From Trichomonas tenax (Eukaryota; Parabasalia; Trichomonadida; Trichomonadidae), in contig JALKBU010000066.1 in NCBI GenBank assembly GCA_023091735.1, forward strand, positions 32,637 through 96,636: 64,000 bases of DNA. Reading direction: 5' to 3'. A program made the position numbers and the translations under genes. This document shows positions 31,213 to 43,500 of this stretch, piece after piece. Under the pieces are notes generated by a model. The model did not search any database. It was not told where the DNA came from and saw nothing but the letters and a program-made list of their open reading frames with translations. The stretch's first letter is position 1. Every line of letters begins with the position of its first letter.

Positions 31213-31848
31213 ATGTCTGCGAGATTGACGGACCAGACGACAATTGACATGTACAACCAAATCATCGGCGACGTTACAGAGGCAATACGCGAAAAGTGGA
31301 GAAAGAAAGGCAATGATCCACGTATTCTCGAAAAATTTAGGGATAACTGGACATACGAGACAATGAAGTCATGTGGCATCATTATGAACGAACCGGAGTC
31401 TTTTAAGCAGCAAAGATCAACGAGCAGCATTTCAACTCTCGATCAAGTTTTCCAACAATTTAATCTCAACTTCCAACTCGCACCAACAGAACCAGTGAAT
31501 CAAGAAGAGCCGCAGGAGGAGAAAGAAGATGACGATGATTTCGAAGATGTTCCTGATGGAGAAGAAAAAGAAGGAGAATCCAACGAAGATGAGAAGGAAC
31601 AATCATCTTCGTCATCAAACACAACTACGTCAGAGTCATCAGAAGAAGATTCTGAGTTAGACGAATTATTAGAACAAATTCAGACCGATTCTCAGCTCCT
31701 TTGCCACTACACAAGCACAACAGACAAAGGAAAGAAGCACATTCAAGAATTCGAGCTTTCTCACATCCATTTGACTCATCATGGAGAACCTTTGTTCATC
31801 GCGAGAGGCAAAATGAAATGCCCGAACAACAAGGCACGATTTAACTAA
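31213..31848 (+). CDS. TOA1: TFIIA large (alpha/beta) subunit
   Basis: A 211-residue general transcription factor subunit that binds TBP and stabilises it on promoters. The N-terminal four-helix part is recognisable as TIDMYNQIIGDVTEAIREKW followed by DPRILEKFRDNWTYETMKSCG. A Glu/Asp/Ser-rich linker (about 85-155) follows, then the C-terminal beta-barrel part: LLCHYTSTTDKGKKHIQEFE and HLTHHGEPLFIARGKMKC. Length is shorter than yeast or human because the linker is short. I take the ATG at 31213 (MSARLTDQ); the frame also opens further upstream but that part reads through leader sequence. TFIIA in a parabasalid fits its divergent promoter machinery. Confidence 0.85.
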   Translation: MSARLTDQTTIDMYNQIIGDVTEAIREKWRKKGNDPRILEKFRDNWTYETMKSCGIIMNEPESFKQQRSTSSISTLDQVFQQFNLNFQLAPTEPVNQEEPQEEKEDDDDFEDVPDGEEKEGESNEDEKEQSSSSSNTTTSESSEEDSELDELLEQIQTDSQLLCHYTSTTDKGKKHIQEFELSHIHLTHHGEPLFIARGKMKCPNNKARFN

Positions 31849-32104
31849 ATTTGTTTCTTTACACTAATAAATAATAAATATAATGATAAATATTTTCACA
31901 TGAAATCATATGTTTAAAATTGATTTCATACTCACTGATAACCATCATTGTCTATCATTATACCACAATATTGGCACTATTTCAGAATCAAAATATTTCA
32001 AATCAAAATTGTAATATGTTATGCTTTGATTGATGTACTAAAATTATCAACATTTAAATATTTATCGTATGATTCTATTGATAAATGAATTAATTCACAT
32101 ATAA

Positions 32105-32880
32105 TCAAACAATTTTTTATTAATATGAACCTCTATTGATATATTTGAATCCACGTGATTTCAAACATTTGCATTCATATTCCAATCTATCCCACTCTGG
32201 AGCAATTACATTTTGATCATCAATTTTATCAACAATTACGTCTCTTTCAGCAATTCCTGTGCGAACAACGATATCCCTGTAAGCATATCATTCTTGTTCT
32301 CAACTAGCACTAATTTGATCATATTTATCCAATAACTCATATATGTCTTGCTTCCAAGCGTGGGCAATGGGTGATCAGTGATTCTGCACTTTTTCTCACT
32401 CATCAACATATGAAAAAGTTATCAACAGTCAGCCATAGCATTTCTTTTGGTAAGGTAGATGAGTAGCAATTCAACTGAGAATGATTCCAGCTTCATATTC
32501 CCATTCTTGAAAAAAATATGCAGTAATGTAATCACCTTTTTCATCGCATTCGCATAGCAAATAAAACTTGAAGCATTCAGCAACATAAACCAAAGTTCTA
32601 TAAACAATATTGCCAAGCATTTATCATTGTATCCTATGATTTCAAAGATAAAGATGTTATCGCATCTATATATTTCTTTTCCATGACGATATAACTCATT
32701 TGTCATTTGCAAATGATTTTCCAGCTCCTTCCTTAGTTCTATAATATGCAGCATTGTGATCACAAACGTATAATTCATCACAGGAATTATATGGATGTGG
32801 ATAAGGCAAATAATACCAAAATAGATTTTCTAAACTTTTCGTAGTGCTGATTTCTCTAATAAAATAACTAAGAATCAATC
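32105..32880 (-). pseudogene. Heavily decayed gene of unknown family
   Basis: Minus-strand coding-like segments interrupted by many stops. The piece around 32810-32700 reads YLPYPHPYNSCDELYVCDHN. Around 32600-32470 it reads CECDEKGDYITAYFFQEWEY. From about 32370 to 32120 it reads HAWKQDIYELLDKYDQISAS and, after two in-frame TGA codons where Trp would fit, YAYRDIVVRTGIAERDVIVD and WDRLEYECKCLKSRGFKYIN. The residues look like real protein, but no family is recognised. It ends against the GT-C-like pseudogene. Confidence 0.45.
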
Positions 32881-34702
32881 AGACTATAAAGTATCATATC
32901 TCCAGCCTCCATGACAGGCATCCAGTTGGAATTTGTTTTAGGATTATTCCAGTTAAACAGCTGCTTATTATCCGAGCTTCTCTTTATCACATAGTTGATT
33001 CCATTTTCTTTGAAGGTCGTATAGTTATAAGGATTTGTTGAAAGTCTATGCATCATGTTAAGTTTCTTGTAAGGATCCATTCCATGTGTCCACACCCATC
33101 CAATGTAGCCAAGTGTCAATTCTCTGTCTGCAATATTGGAGATTGGGTTTGCCATCCATGGCCCCATCATGAAAATGCTGAGTGGGTGAGTGTGTTCAGC
33201 AACACAGTAAGCAATTTCTCTTCCAGCGATATCAAAAACAGGGAATTTGAACTGCATGAACTTATAAACATTGTAGAATGACGAAACTAAAAAAAAAAAC
33301 ATATCAAAAACAGGAAATGACGTTTTTTGAAATAATTTTGTGCCCTAGTTGAAATATAAGTTGCAACTGCAGCAGAAGCATATGGGAGCCATGCAGGAAA
33401 GATTATTTTTGTGTTATCCATTGCAGTTGGCTGGAATCTCCACACCCATCTTATTAAAAATATTATCAAAGAAGGAATATATTTCTTCTTTTGTTTTGCA
33501 TCAAGTGTTGGCAGAACGAAGAAAAGAGATATGAATATAAAAGTGGACAAAGAATACCATGCGGCATGCTATGGATTTCTAAATGACTCAGGATCAGCTT
33601 CTTTCCAAATGGGTTCAAAGCCCATAAGATTACGTTTGGCTCCATTTGATAAGTAAAGTAGTTGTGGCAGTGCTAAGATAAGCGAGATTAATCCAAACAC
33701 TGCCCACTTCTTGATGATAGCAATCCATAATTGATGCCTTGACCATGAAAAGCTCATTGCGCATAATATAATTGCGTATAGTCCAACAGCAATGTAAGAA
33801 TGCGCTGATATTAAAGGAAGAAGGCCCATTAAAAATCTGGCTGTTATAAGGAGCTTTATATCGGTAAATGATCCATCAACGAATAAATATACTATCTCTA
33901 TTATATATATATATCGAGAGCCTGAGAGAAATGTGCACTTCTTTGTGGGAGAAGAAATGGCATTAAAGGGTTCAACCAAATGACTTTTATAGTTTTGCAC
34001 ATATAGTGATTTGCACTAAAGTGCTCATACTTGTGGCACGAAGGATTGAAAATCCATTTCTAGCCTGCTCCTCCCACAAAGAAGAAGAAAATGAGAATCA
34101 TCTCACAGACAAACTACTTTTTAGTAAAATTCTTTCCTACTCTGTGTAGTGCTATTAATATCGATAGAAATGAAAATGTGGAAGGTAATGCCACACATAT
34201 ACGCTGTGAAGCTCCGGCAGTAACAAAAAGTGAACTCCAAAAATCCGGAATGAAAGGATATACAAGATATTCACCATTAAAAAAGAACGTTGACATCTTG
34301 TCAGATTTCTTATTCATTCCTGATGCAAACGAGTTGATTAATGAAATATGAAATGGTAAATCTGAATAAACTTGAACTCTTGAGTAAAGCTGGTTGTATG
34401 ATATCGAGTGGAAATTAAGATATATGATTAGGGCTGCTAAAGCAAGTAAAATTATTATCTTACTTATTGAAAATTTTCATTAAAATGCAAAATAAGTAAA
34501 GAAAATATATTACAATGATGATGAATGTCTGATTCATTTCCAAAATATAGCGAATTAGCCAGAAAATTAATGATATAATTGTTGCTCCCACTGGAATTCC
34601 GATTGTTATTTGATCAATGGCATCAAATTGCTTCGGGAATATCGGGGTGAGCACAAAATAACCAAAAGTGATTGAACAGTGCATCAATATAATCCATAAC
34701 AT
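32868..34702 (-). pseudogene. Polytopic GT-C-like membrane protein, broken by frameshifts
   Basis: Read on the minus strand from 34702 the pieces join into one multi-pass protein across at least four frameshifts or stops (near 34460, 34110-34000, 33560 and 33295). Landmarks in order are MLWIILMHCSITFGYFVLTP, WLNPLMPFLLPQRSAHF, ISAHSYIAVGLYAIILCAMS, WKEADPESFRNP, FQPTAMDNTKI and the C-terminal soluble part with AEHTHPLSIFMMGPWMANP and ELTLGYIGWVWTHGMDPY. The LLPQR, FQPxxxDNTK and GYxGWxWTHG motifs mark a family of large predicted membrane glycosyltransferase-type proteins with a periplasmic or lumenal C-terminal domain. The copy is inactive as it stands. Substrate unknown. Confidence 0.6.
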
Positions 34703-34714
34703 TTCATCACCAAT

Positions 34715-34765
34715 TATTTTGTCACTTTACACGGCAAATAATTTTGAAAGTGACAAATCATATTT
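34715..34765. promoter_or_regulatory. Motif pair upstream of the GT-C-like pseudogene
   Basis: TTTGTCACTTTACACGGCAAA and GTGACAAATC lie within 50 bp of the ATG of the broken minus-strand gene, matching the motif seen before other genes. Confidence 0.35.
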
Positions 34766-34939
34766 TTCATCAAAATAAAACCTTATGAATTAAATAACTT
34801 AGAATTTACATTAGTAGACGAATTTGATAAACCTATAGAAATCAAATCACCTATAAGTATTGTATTAGAAGTAATATATGAAAAAGATTATATCATAATG
34901 TTTTATATCAATTTTGTCTGGCAAAACTTTATATTCTAG

Positions 34940-35306
34940 ATACATTAATGTTTATAATCGATATATAAAAAATAAAGGTAAAATTAATCATACAAAAAAA
35001 GAAGAATTAATTAAAAACTAAACAAAAATAGAAGAAACTCTTGTTGTTAATGATGATCTTGAAACAGATGCTGTAAAAATGTTGAAACATTATAATAAAA
35101 CATATAATCAAAATACTAATGTTTATAAAAATCCGGGAAATAAAGCTATAACTTATCTTAAATCTTTGGCCGTACATATTGATAAACAAAACATAAAAGA
35201 CTTCGAAATTAAAACTAATACAAAACAATCAGTAAAATCTATATTAACACCAAGTGAAGGACTTGAAAAAAGGTTTTTCTTGAGTTATATGAAAAGTAAA
35301 AGATAA
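34940..35306 (+). pseudogene. Element gene fragment with Lys/Asn-rich translation
   Basis: After a shift of frame relative to the preceding fragment, reading gives KTLYSRYINVYNRYIKNKGK, a stop, then KIEETLVVNDDLETDAVKML and KAITYLKSLAVHIDKQNIKD, ending at a TAA at 35306. No recognisable domain. Confidence 0.35.
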
Positions 35307-35706
35307 GGATATAAAATCCATAAAAATTGAACCGGATAAAGAATTATGGAAGTAATTGGATGATTTGAAAGAAAATGAATTAAATGAATTATTACGTAGA
35401 ATGATGAAATATAAACAATATGAGAAAAAAGAAGACGAAGATGCTGAAGAAATAAGTTTTAGTTATCTTCAATTCCTTTATAACAGATATTCTATATTTA
35501 GTAAATATCATGAAAATGCTTCAGATGAAGATAAAATTAAATTATTAGAAATAGAACGTGGTGCTTTTCCTGTAAAAAGAGAATCTGGAAAAGACGGAAA
35601 ATACTTAATTATGAAACAAATAGAATTGAATAATGAAGATTTAGAATTACCAGATGAAGTTAAACAAGAAATTAAGAGTAAATTTAATAATAAAAATAAA
35701 AGTTAA
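35307..35706 (+). pseudogene. Element gene fragment, charged helical
   Basis: A frame closed by a stop at about 35353-35355 reopens at 35356 and continues to 35706. It contains LDDLKENELNELLRRMMKYK and FSYLQFLYNRYSIFSKYHEN. Predicted helical and acidic; family unknown. The first ATG in this frame comes after the stop, so the start is unclear. Confidence 0.35.
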
Positions 35707-35944
35707 TGTTAGTATTAATGGAAACGTATGGAATACTGAGTACGGTGTATTAATTGATAATTATTATAAATACGGTGATAATTATGCTATTCTTCATAAT
35801 AAATTCGCTGATCTTATTAATGATTTATTGGTATCAAGTGCCTGGCCTCAATTTAAATATGCGTTTATAGATAAATTCAATGAGAAACGATATGAAGATT
35901 ATGAAAACGAACATCGTGATGAAAATTCTTTTAATTGTTCATAA
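35690..35944 (+). pseudogene. Element gene fragment with strand-rich translation
   Basis: Open frame reading VNVSINGNVWNTEYGVLIDN and NDLLVSSAWPQFKYAFIDKF to a TAA at 35944. It overlaps the end of the previous frame and lacks a good ATG of its own. Unknown family. Confidence 0.35.
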
Positions 35945-36128
35945 TTAATAATATTCTTAAAATTATCATTAGCATAAATAAATTCAAATTCGATCCAATA
36001 TCTATAGCCAGCATATGTTTTTTCATCTCCTGGTAATTGATTAAATGGACTTATCAAATTAAATGTAGCAACATGATCATCTCTATATGAATATCTATTG
36101 TCAGATGTGAATAAAATTGGGTTTCATG
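35910..36128 (-). pseudogene. Element gene fragment on the opposite strand
   Basis: A 71-codon open stretch on the minus strand reading NPILFTSDNRYSYRDDHVAT, FNLISPFNQLPGDEKTYAGY and RYWIEFEFIYANDNFKNIIN. The residues look like a folded beta-rich protein, but both ends are missing. Family unknown. Confidence 0.35.
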
Positions 36129-36305
36129 GCCAATTTTGTCGTGAAAATGTTGAAAACAAAAATCTATATATAAATAATTTTGATAAAAATACAAAACTCA
36201 AAAATTTTCATTCGAAATCGTAGTTTTTGAGCTATGGAATTGATAAAATACCCAAAAATCAACAAAATAAAAATTCCAATGTAAATAAATGTCACTTTTC
36301 TCAAA

Positions 36306-37457
36306 ATGAACTCTGTCGAAGAAATCAATGAATTGAGGAAATTTGACATTCTAACGGCCAAAAAGAACTCCTTAGACAAATCTATCAACGATTCTATGCA
36401 CGCGTTGGCTCTTCTCGAGACAATGCAAGAAAAATTAAAAGAACAACATCAAGAACTCAATCAGGAAATCGACGATCTCGAAATAATCAATCAGAAATAC
36501 TTGGACAGCTCGAATAAAGTTCCCCACTACAAGGAGGAGCACAAAAACCTCGAATTTTTCGATCAAATGAAAATCTTGGAAGCAGAAACAGAATACATCG
36601 AAGCTACACTCGAAGCCAGAAAGAAAAACATCGCAATCCTCAAAAGCAATCTTGCTGCGACTTTAGCTCAACTTAAAAGATATCAAGATCAAATTAAAGA
36701 TCAAACAACAGCGTTAGAAAAGACACAGAAGACAGAAGATGAAAGACAGTCCTCAATTAAAGTCCTTAAACAGAAAATTCTCGCTGATGATGATGAATAT
36801 AATCATACTGCTGAAGTTTGCGAAACTCTCAAAGAAGAAATCAAAAATCAGGCGGAAGAGATGAAAGAAATATCACCGGAAGCGATGGAGATGCTCGTTC
36901 TCCAAAAAGATACTTTAGTTGATGTTGTACGAAAAGCAAAAGAAGAAAAAAAGAAACTAAAGCAGCAAAAGAAACATAATGAGTCTAAATATTTGGTGCA
37001 AGACAACCAGCAGCAGAAGAAACTCGACAAAGAAGCTTCTCCACTCGTTTGGATGAGTGAAAGAAACTCTTTGCTTATTAAAATAAAGAAAGCACAGCAA
37101 GAACTCACAACACTCAATCAACGCGACCGTTCAGCAAATAAAGCGAAGGATAAAAACGCCCAAAAAATTGAAGATTTCCCGATTAGCGAGGAAAATGTCA
37201 AGAAAGCAGTTTTCTTAGAGTTGCAGGAGTTGGAAAACATAGAGGATCTTTTCATCGAAGATGCAATTGAAACAGAAAAGAATTACCGTGAAGAATTAAA
37301 GAAGCAAATCAGCGAAATTGATGAAACATTTGAAAAGATCAATGCATTCAAAGACAACGCTTTGCTTTCAATGAAACAACAAAATACAATTGTATCTGGA
37401 ACAGAAAGACTCGAATTGTTAAGGAAAGAACTTCAGGAACTCAAATCAAAACTTTAA
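36306..37457 (+). CDS. Coiled-coil protein, 383 aa, unknown function
   Basis: Complete ATG-to-stop frame. Nearly the whole length is charged helix with heptad spacing: LLETMQEKLKEQHQELNQEI (about 37-56), LEARKKNIAILKSNLAATLA (about 102-121) and a very basic run around residues 215-240 (RKAKEEKKKLKQQKKHNESK). Non-helical breaks sit near 75-85 and 245-255. The C terminus ends LRKELQELKSKL. No membrane segment. It could be a flagellar, centrosomal or tethering protein; no family is recognised. Convergent with the TRRAP-like gene, the stops being about 84 bp apart. Confidence 0.75.
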   Translation: MNSVEEINELRKFDILTAKKNSLDKSINDSMHALALLETMQEKLKEQHQELNQEIDDLEIINQKYLDSSNKVPHYKEEHKNLEFFDQMKILEAETEYIEATLEARKKNIAILKSNLAATLAQLKRYQDQIKDQTTALEKTQKTEDERQSSIKVLKQKILADDDEYNHTAEVCETLKEEIKNQAEEMKEISPEAMEMLVLQKDTLVDVVRKAKEEKKKLKQQKKHNESKYLVQDNQQQKKLDKEASPLVWMSERNSLLIKIKKAQQELTTLNQRDRSANKAKDKNAQKIEDFPISEENVKKAVFLELQELENIEDLFIEDAIETEKNYREELKKQISEIDETFEKINAFKDNALLSMKQQNTIVSGTERLELLRKELQELKSKL

Positions 37458-37541
37458 TCATTTTAAATTGTAATTCATACATAAAAAAACTTTTACTGTG
37501 TTATTACTTGAAAATATATTTTTAATTAAAACACAATTTAA

Positions 37542-40500
37542 TCAAAACCAAGAGAAAAGTCTATTGGCGTCTTTTGAAATCAATTTGTTCAACTTTTCTT
37601 GGAGTGCATCGGAATCGTTGTTTCTCAATGAATAATATTTCATTCTCGCTTCACATTTAGCAGAAATAATCTGTGTATCACCGAATAAACTGACTCCGAG
37701 CATCTTCACGCGCGCAACTTTCAAAGATAAAGCATCGCAAGCAGAGATGAATCCGTTCTTAAATGGCCCCATCACTATTCTCTTGTCATCAATAACACGA
37801 AGTCTGTTCTTTCCGGTCTCAACGTAGCCTAATGATGGCTGCGACAATAAAGCAGATTTCTTGTCAAACAATGATTTGAATTCATTAAATGTTTCAGCAT
37901 GTCTGACGTGTAAAACAGCTGAAAGTGCAGCAAAATTATATGCGAATTGAGTTGTCCATTCGACATAAGATTTCTTGAAATCGAAGACCTTGAAGCCATT
38001 TCTTTCTAATGCAGAGTCATTTCTTACAAATGGCAATGAATCTGTTCTCGTGAGATAAATTCCATTTGCAATTTTTGCGGACTCAACAATCATCATTCTT
38101 TGATTCCTCATAAACGAAGGCGGAGATCTTCCGAATATCTTTGTGAATTCTCTGCAAGCGACTGTTGTTTCTGGTGTCGATAATAATTCTGGAGTGATGA
38201 TATAATTCAAGCGTTCACCGCTGTAAAGAAGCGCAGACATTCTCATGTAATTAGAATCAGATGAATCATATCTAAATGAGACTTCGATTATTTCACTCAT
38301 TAGCTGTGTTTCAAGGAGAGGTGTTGCATTTGGAACGCAAACTCTGCAGTAATACGATGTATTGTGGTATTCTCCGGTACTTTCAGTGATTTCCGTGAAT
38401 CTGCTTTCGCTGCATGCTTTCTTGATTGCTGTGATTATTGGAGATTCATTCTTCTTGTTTTCGAGGAGGAATGCGTAAGCAGGATGAATTCTTGAAGCGA
38501 GCTGCATAAGACTGGATTCGCTTGCAAAGAGGGAAGCGAATAAATGAGAAAATTCCCAAGGAACTTTTGAAACAGGAACAAGAGCTGTTTGAACTTTCTT
38601 TGCTGAAATGAATCCTTTGCTCGTGAGATAATACAATGCTGCAAATGCAACAAATGAACGTGGATTCTTTTCAAAGCACTTGCGAATCAATGGATATACA
38701 AGATTTGCTTCATTAATACTTGGTGGACGACTAAGGAGGAAAATAAGAAGCTCAGAAGGTTTCTTTTCATCTGGATTAAATTCCTTCGACTCTTCTTCCA
38801 TGAAAGCAATTGCTGATTTCTCGAGGAGATGAGTTTTAACAGGAAGTATTTTGTTTGTTGCTTTTTTGAACTTCGTTATTGCATCATCGAAAGCAATTTG
38901 AACGCTACTTGTTTCAGCAGGTGATAATCTGATATAAATGTTTGGCGCTTCTTTGGATTTGAGAATTTCCTTCGCAAAACAACGAATCTGGGATATTGCG
39001 ATGAATTGGAATAACTCGCTTCCTTGCGTATTAGCTATGAGCTTCTTAACAATACGCTTGAGTGGATTCTGTATTTCTTGTATTGTTGCTTTCTTAGGCA
39101 AAGCATCAGCAAACTCTCTCATTAAACATCTTTCTCCTTTCTGAAGCATCATCGTAGAAACAGTATTGATCATTTCTTGGTCATCACCGCAGTCTTTGAT
39201 TGCTTTGTTAAAGTACAAAAGATGCGACTCAATGAGAGGCTTTGGAACAATTAACATCGAAGAATCAATATAATCCGGATTATCTGATAAATCAACACAA
39301 TCAGGCCATTCTGAAAGACCTGAGTTAAGGGATTGTCTGAGAATGGAATAAGAAGTTGTTGATTGAGGTGCTGCTTGCTTCGATAACGACAAAACTTCGA
39401 ATCTCGATAAATATCTTAAAATGCTTAAAGCGTGAAGTGGCTTCATTTCGAATAATGATGACAAAATCGAAGCTGATTTAGATATCGTTGCTGATTCATT
39501 TAAGCTCTGAATGTGATCGAATGCTGCTGGAGCATCACAAAGATTGTTGAGAACGTTGACGAAGAGATCATCAAATTCAGAAATGCTGCTGTCAATTGCC
39601 TTTTCATTAAATAATGGATTACTTGTAAGATTTTGGAGATGAAGCAATGCTCTGTTATCTCCATTTCTGGCGCATTGTATTAAGCCTAAATATAATACAC
39701 GAAGTGCGTTTGTTCGCTTTTCTTCAATGATATTTGAAATTATTTCTCCAATCATTGCTTGAGAATTCTCAATAGTTAAAGAGAAAATCAGTTTGAAAAC
39801 TTCTGTTGCCAAGAAAATTGATGGTGCTGTCGGTGTATTAACGAACAAATGTGCTGCACTTTTGATGATTGATCCAACTTTGGAGTCATAAGCAAGTGAT
39901 GGTTGCCAAAGAGCTAAAATTGCGAATCCTTTTGCGTTTTCTTTAAGAGAATAAAGTTTGTCTATTAATGCTTCTTGGACAGGTTCTATGTGAATTATTT
40001 TCTGTATTATGTTAAAGGCTGCAAGAGAAAGCTCAAAGTTTTCGCTGTTCAAGCATGTGAAGCAGAAATCAACAAACTTTGCATCATAGTCGAATTGTGC
40101 AATAATTGAAGGAATCTCTTTAAGAAGCGCAATGAGTGCTTTTTCGTTTGTATGATCGCGCTTTGATTGTTGCAACTTTTGAAGAATCACAAATGTTTTA
40201 TGCATGAATTCGATTGGAATTGTTGATAGAAGTGATAACGATTGAATCAAATTATGTGAATATTTGATAATGTATTCATTCTTTTCATAAATTTGTTTCA
40301 TAATGTTTTTGAGTCTTTTCATGAATCTTTCGTCCAAACTTTCATCGTGATTTTCGATTGCAGTGAAAACTTTTGTCATGTCGAGAATGTAAGGGAATAC
40401 TTTTGCAACATCTGAACTATCTTCAATGAACAACAAATCAATAACATTCTTCATATGCTCAAACATAGGTTTAAATGCATCTGCTGAACCAGAAATCAAG

Positions 40501-43500
40501 CTAAATATCTTGTAATTGATATCAGAATAAAACAGGTTTTGCAATGCAGTTTCCGATATTAACTCTGCAATACTTTCATTAATAATTTCATCATTCAGTT
40601 TAATTGGGGCGAAAACATCAATATTCTCGATATAACTCTTCAGCAATGATTCATTTGTTATTGGAGTTTTCATATTATTGCAGAAATTAATGAGGGACAT
40701 ATTATCTAATGAATTGTTTGATTCTTCGAACATTTCATTAGGATTGATGTTTGAAAGATCGTATTGTATATTGTTCTTTGCTATGAAAAGCATTTGCTCA
40801 TGATTCAGTTGTGAATCAATGAAGAACTTTTTGATTTCTAAATACTTGACTAACTTGTTTATCACGAAAATGTCGTATTTGATCATTTCTTTGCTTTCAA
40901 GATACTTATTGTAAATTCCTTCAAGTTCCACATGAATTGCCTCGCAATATTTTTCTCGTGCATATAAAACTGATGCCAAAACGACCCAACAATTGGAAAT
41001 TTGCTCATCTGATGATTTAATCTTCGATAAAATGAATTCAGAGTCATTCCACAATTCATCTCTGGTTGCTGTTCCACGTTTGTTTGAAAGAATTACAGGG
41101 AGAATGGACAATAAGCTGATATCATCCTTTTCTCTTATGTATTTTATCAATGAATCTCCAAATAATTTAACGAATCTCCAGAAATCTGTAATTGATAATT
41201 CTGTGATTATTGATGGAATCCTTTCAAGAACTTTTGAAACAAGGAAAATAAATGTTTCGAACTTTTCTTGGTTCTTGATTTCAACAGCAACTTTGTGGTG
41301 AGAAATTGCATGAAGAGTTGATGTGATAAGAGACTGAACATCATCGGCTGCATCTTTACTGCCTAATTCATCGGAAATATCAGCAGCCAAAGTTAAAATT
41401 TTCTCGAATAAAGAAATGAATTTTTCTGGCACCAAAATTGAATAATAATCAAAGAATAACTGAATCGATCCACCATCAGCAGATGGTAAATCTTCAAAAG
41501 TGGAAATGCTTTCAATATTTTCGAGAATAGCATTTGTGAAGCTTTCAGCGTAATTCTTATCAAACTTCATCAATGTATCTGCGAGAACAATAGCATGACG
41601 AGGAACAACAACACCATATTTAGCGTCCATTGAGTCAAGAACGTACTCTGGACTGATTTTGTAATCAGTTAATCCGGCTTGATAAAGTGGAATTGCAAAC
41701 TCAATGATAATTTCAGGCCAATCATTGATATTTTTGTCGTTCAAGTATTTATTCAAAATATCGCTGTTCTTCTTTATTTCTTGAGGGAATATTCTCAATA
41801 GAACTGCGAGAATCTGTGCAATTTCAATGGATTTTGTTGCTTCGAATATAGCGAATAATGCTTTAATTTTCTTGCTTATTACAGAATTGTTCATATAGTT
41901 TTGTACAACTTCGATATAAATCATTGCTTCATAAGGATTCCTCATGTGAAGTATTCTATCAAATATTTCTTCTGCATTCTCGAATTCCGACTCTTCGAAT
42001 ACTTTTCTGCATAAATAAGTCGCTTTTTGAAGCCATGCTGGCATGCATTTCAATTCATATATTGTGATTGGTTTTGAACATCTTTGGTTGTTGTCAGGAA
42101 TTAAATCGCTGTTAATGAGTCTCGCTATTAAGTCAGCGAATGAAACAACATCAATTGTGGATGGTGAAGCATAACTGCTGATGGCCTTTAGAAGTAAAAT
42201 TCTTGTTGTCTCGCCCATAGAAAGCTTCATTTCGAACAAAAGCGTTGCATTGCTTATAACATTTCTAAAATCGTCTTTTGTTTTAATGTTCATGAAGAGA
42301 ATCTTACAAACTTCACTAGCGAGTGGATTAAATATAGCACATGCGAAGTAGATATGAGAAAGAATGAAATAATTTGGTTTTCGAAACTGCTCAATTAATG
42401 CTTTGAAGAATTGAGGAACATCAGGAGAATAATATTCTATAAGGTGCGAAAATACTCTTGAAACAAATCTGTGTTTTTCATCTGTCCAAACTATTTCATC
42501 CAAGTATGGGAATATAACTTGAAGAAGGCAATCGAGTACTGATTTGACAGGGAACTTTGCATAAGTCTTTAAAATTCCATTAATCATGTTTGAAAATTCG
42601 AAAGAATACTTTTGTTGATCAGAGACTAAATCAACAACTTTGCGATCGACAACATCACAAGATGAAGGAATATAATGTGGTGTTTCACAATATGGAGCAA
42701 TATCACCAATGATACTTAAAGCAATCTTCTTTTCTTCGCTGTCAAGCTTATCAATGAGATTTGTTAAACTAACTAAAAGTTCTTCTTTGTTTTCAGACTC
42801 AATCAAGCTTTTCTTGTCTGCTTTACGTACGCGATGAAGCATAGGAAGAACTTTGTCCGGCATTTGTGGAAGTGTATGAATCAAAAACATTATAATGTTC
42901 TGATCGCCAAGATATTTAGGTTCAACTTTGAAAATATATTGGAGAAAATCTGCAAGTTGCGGGATATAGTTATTGTAAAGAATTGATGCAGTGAGAATAT
43001 CTTTGACGTTTGTTGGAACTAAAATGTCTGTGTTCTTGATCTGGAAGATTGTCAAAAAGTTAAAAACGCTCAAAAGAGTTTTAAGAGTTTCTTCGAAGAA
43101 TAACTGATTTGAAATAACTATAACACAAGCGTAAATCATATAATCAATATCCAAAGCAACAATTCGTGAATTTATGAATTGTTGAACCGATATCGCATAA
43201 TCAATGCAGTCTGATATGAAATGAAGTGTTTTTCTCACGTTATTGTTTTTCAAAAGTCTTTCGGATGCTTCAATAGTCATAATTCTGAATATTTCACCAA
43301 ATAAATCTCTATTTTCGAGATGCGCAAACTTAATGAAAGTGAAATCTGAGTTATCATACAAATAATTAAAGTACATTGTGAAAATTACTTCGATGTACGA
43401 TTTTGGCATTGATTCAAAAAGAATTGGTAATATTCTGATGATGCTTTCAAGTTGTTTGTGATATAGGTTCGATTTGATGATAACTTCTGATTGTTCTTCG

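Larger units (their letters stand above)
34765..36128. mobile_element. Second Maverick-like patch of fragmentary genes
   Basis: A 1.4-kb run of very AT-rich, Lys/Asn-rich fragments. The first (+, 34765-34939) reads ELNNLEFTLVDEFDKPIEIK and on to PISIVLEVIYEK, which resembles the FxLVDExGxPI segment seen in Maverick and virus minor structural proteins. Others are described separately. Coding strands converge near 35940. Codon use resembles the 27.5-29.2 kb patch and not the neighbouring host genes. No integrase or polymerase part is seen. Confidence 0.45.
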
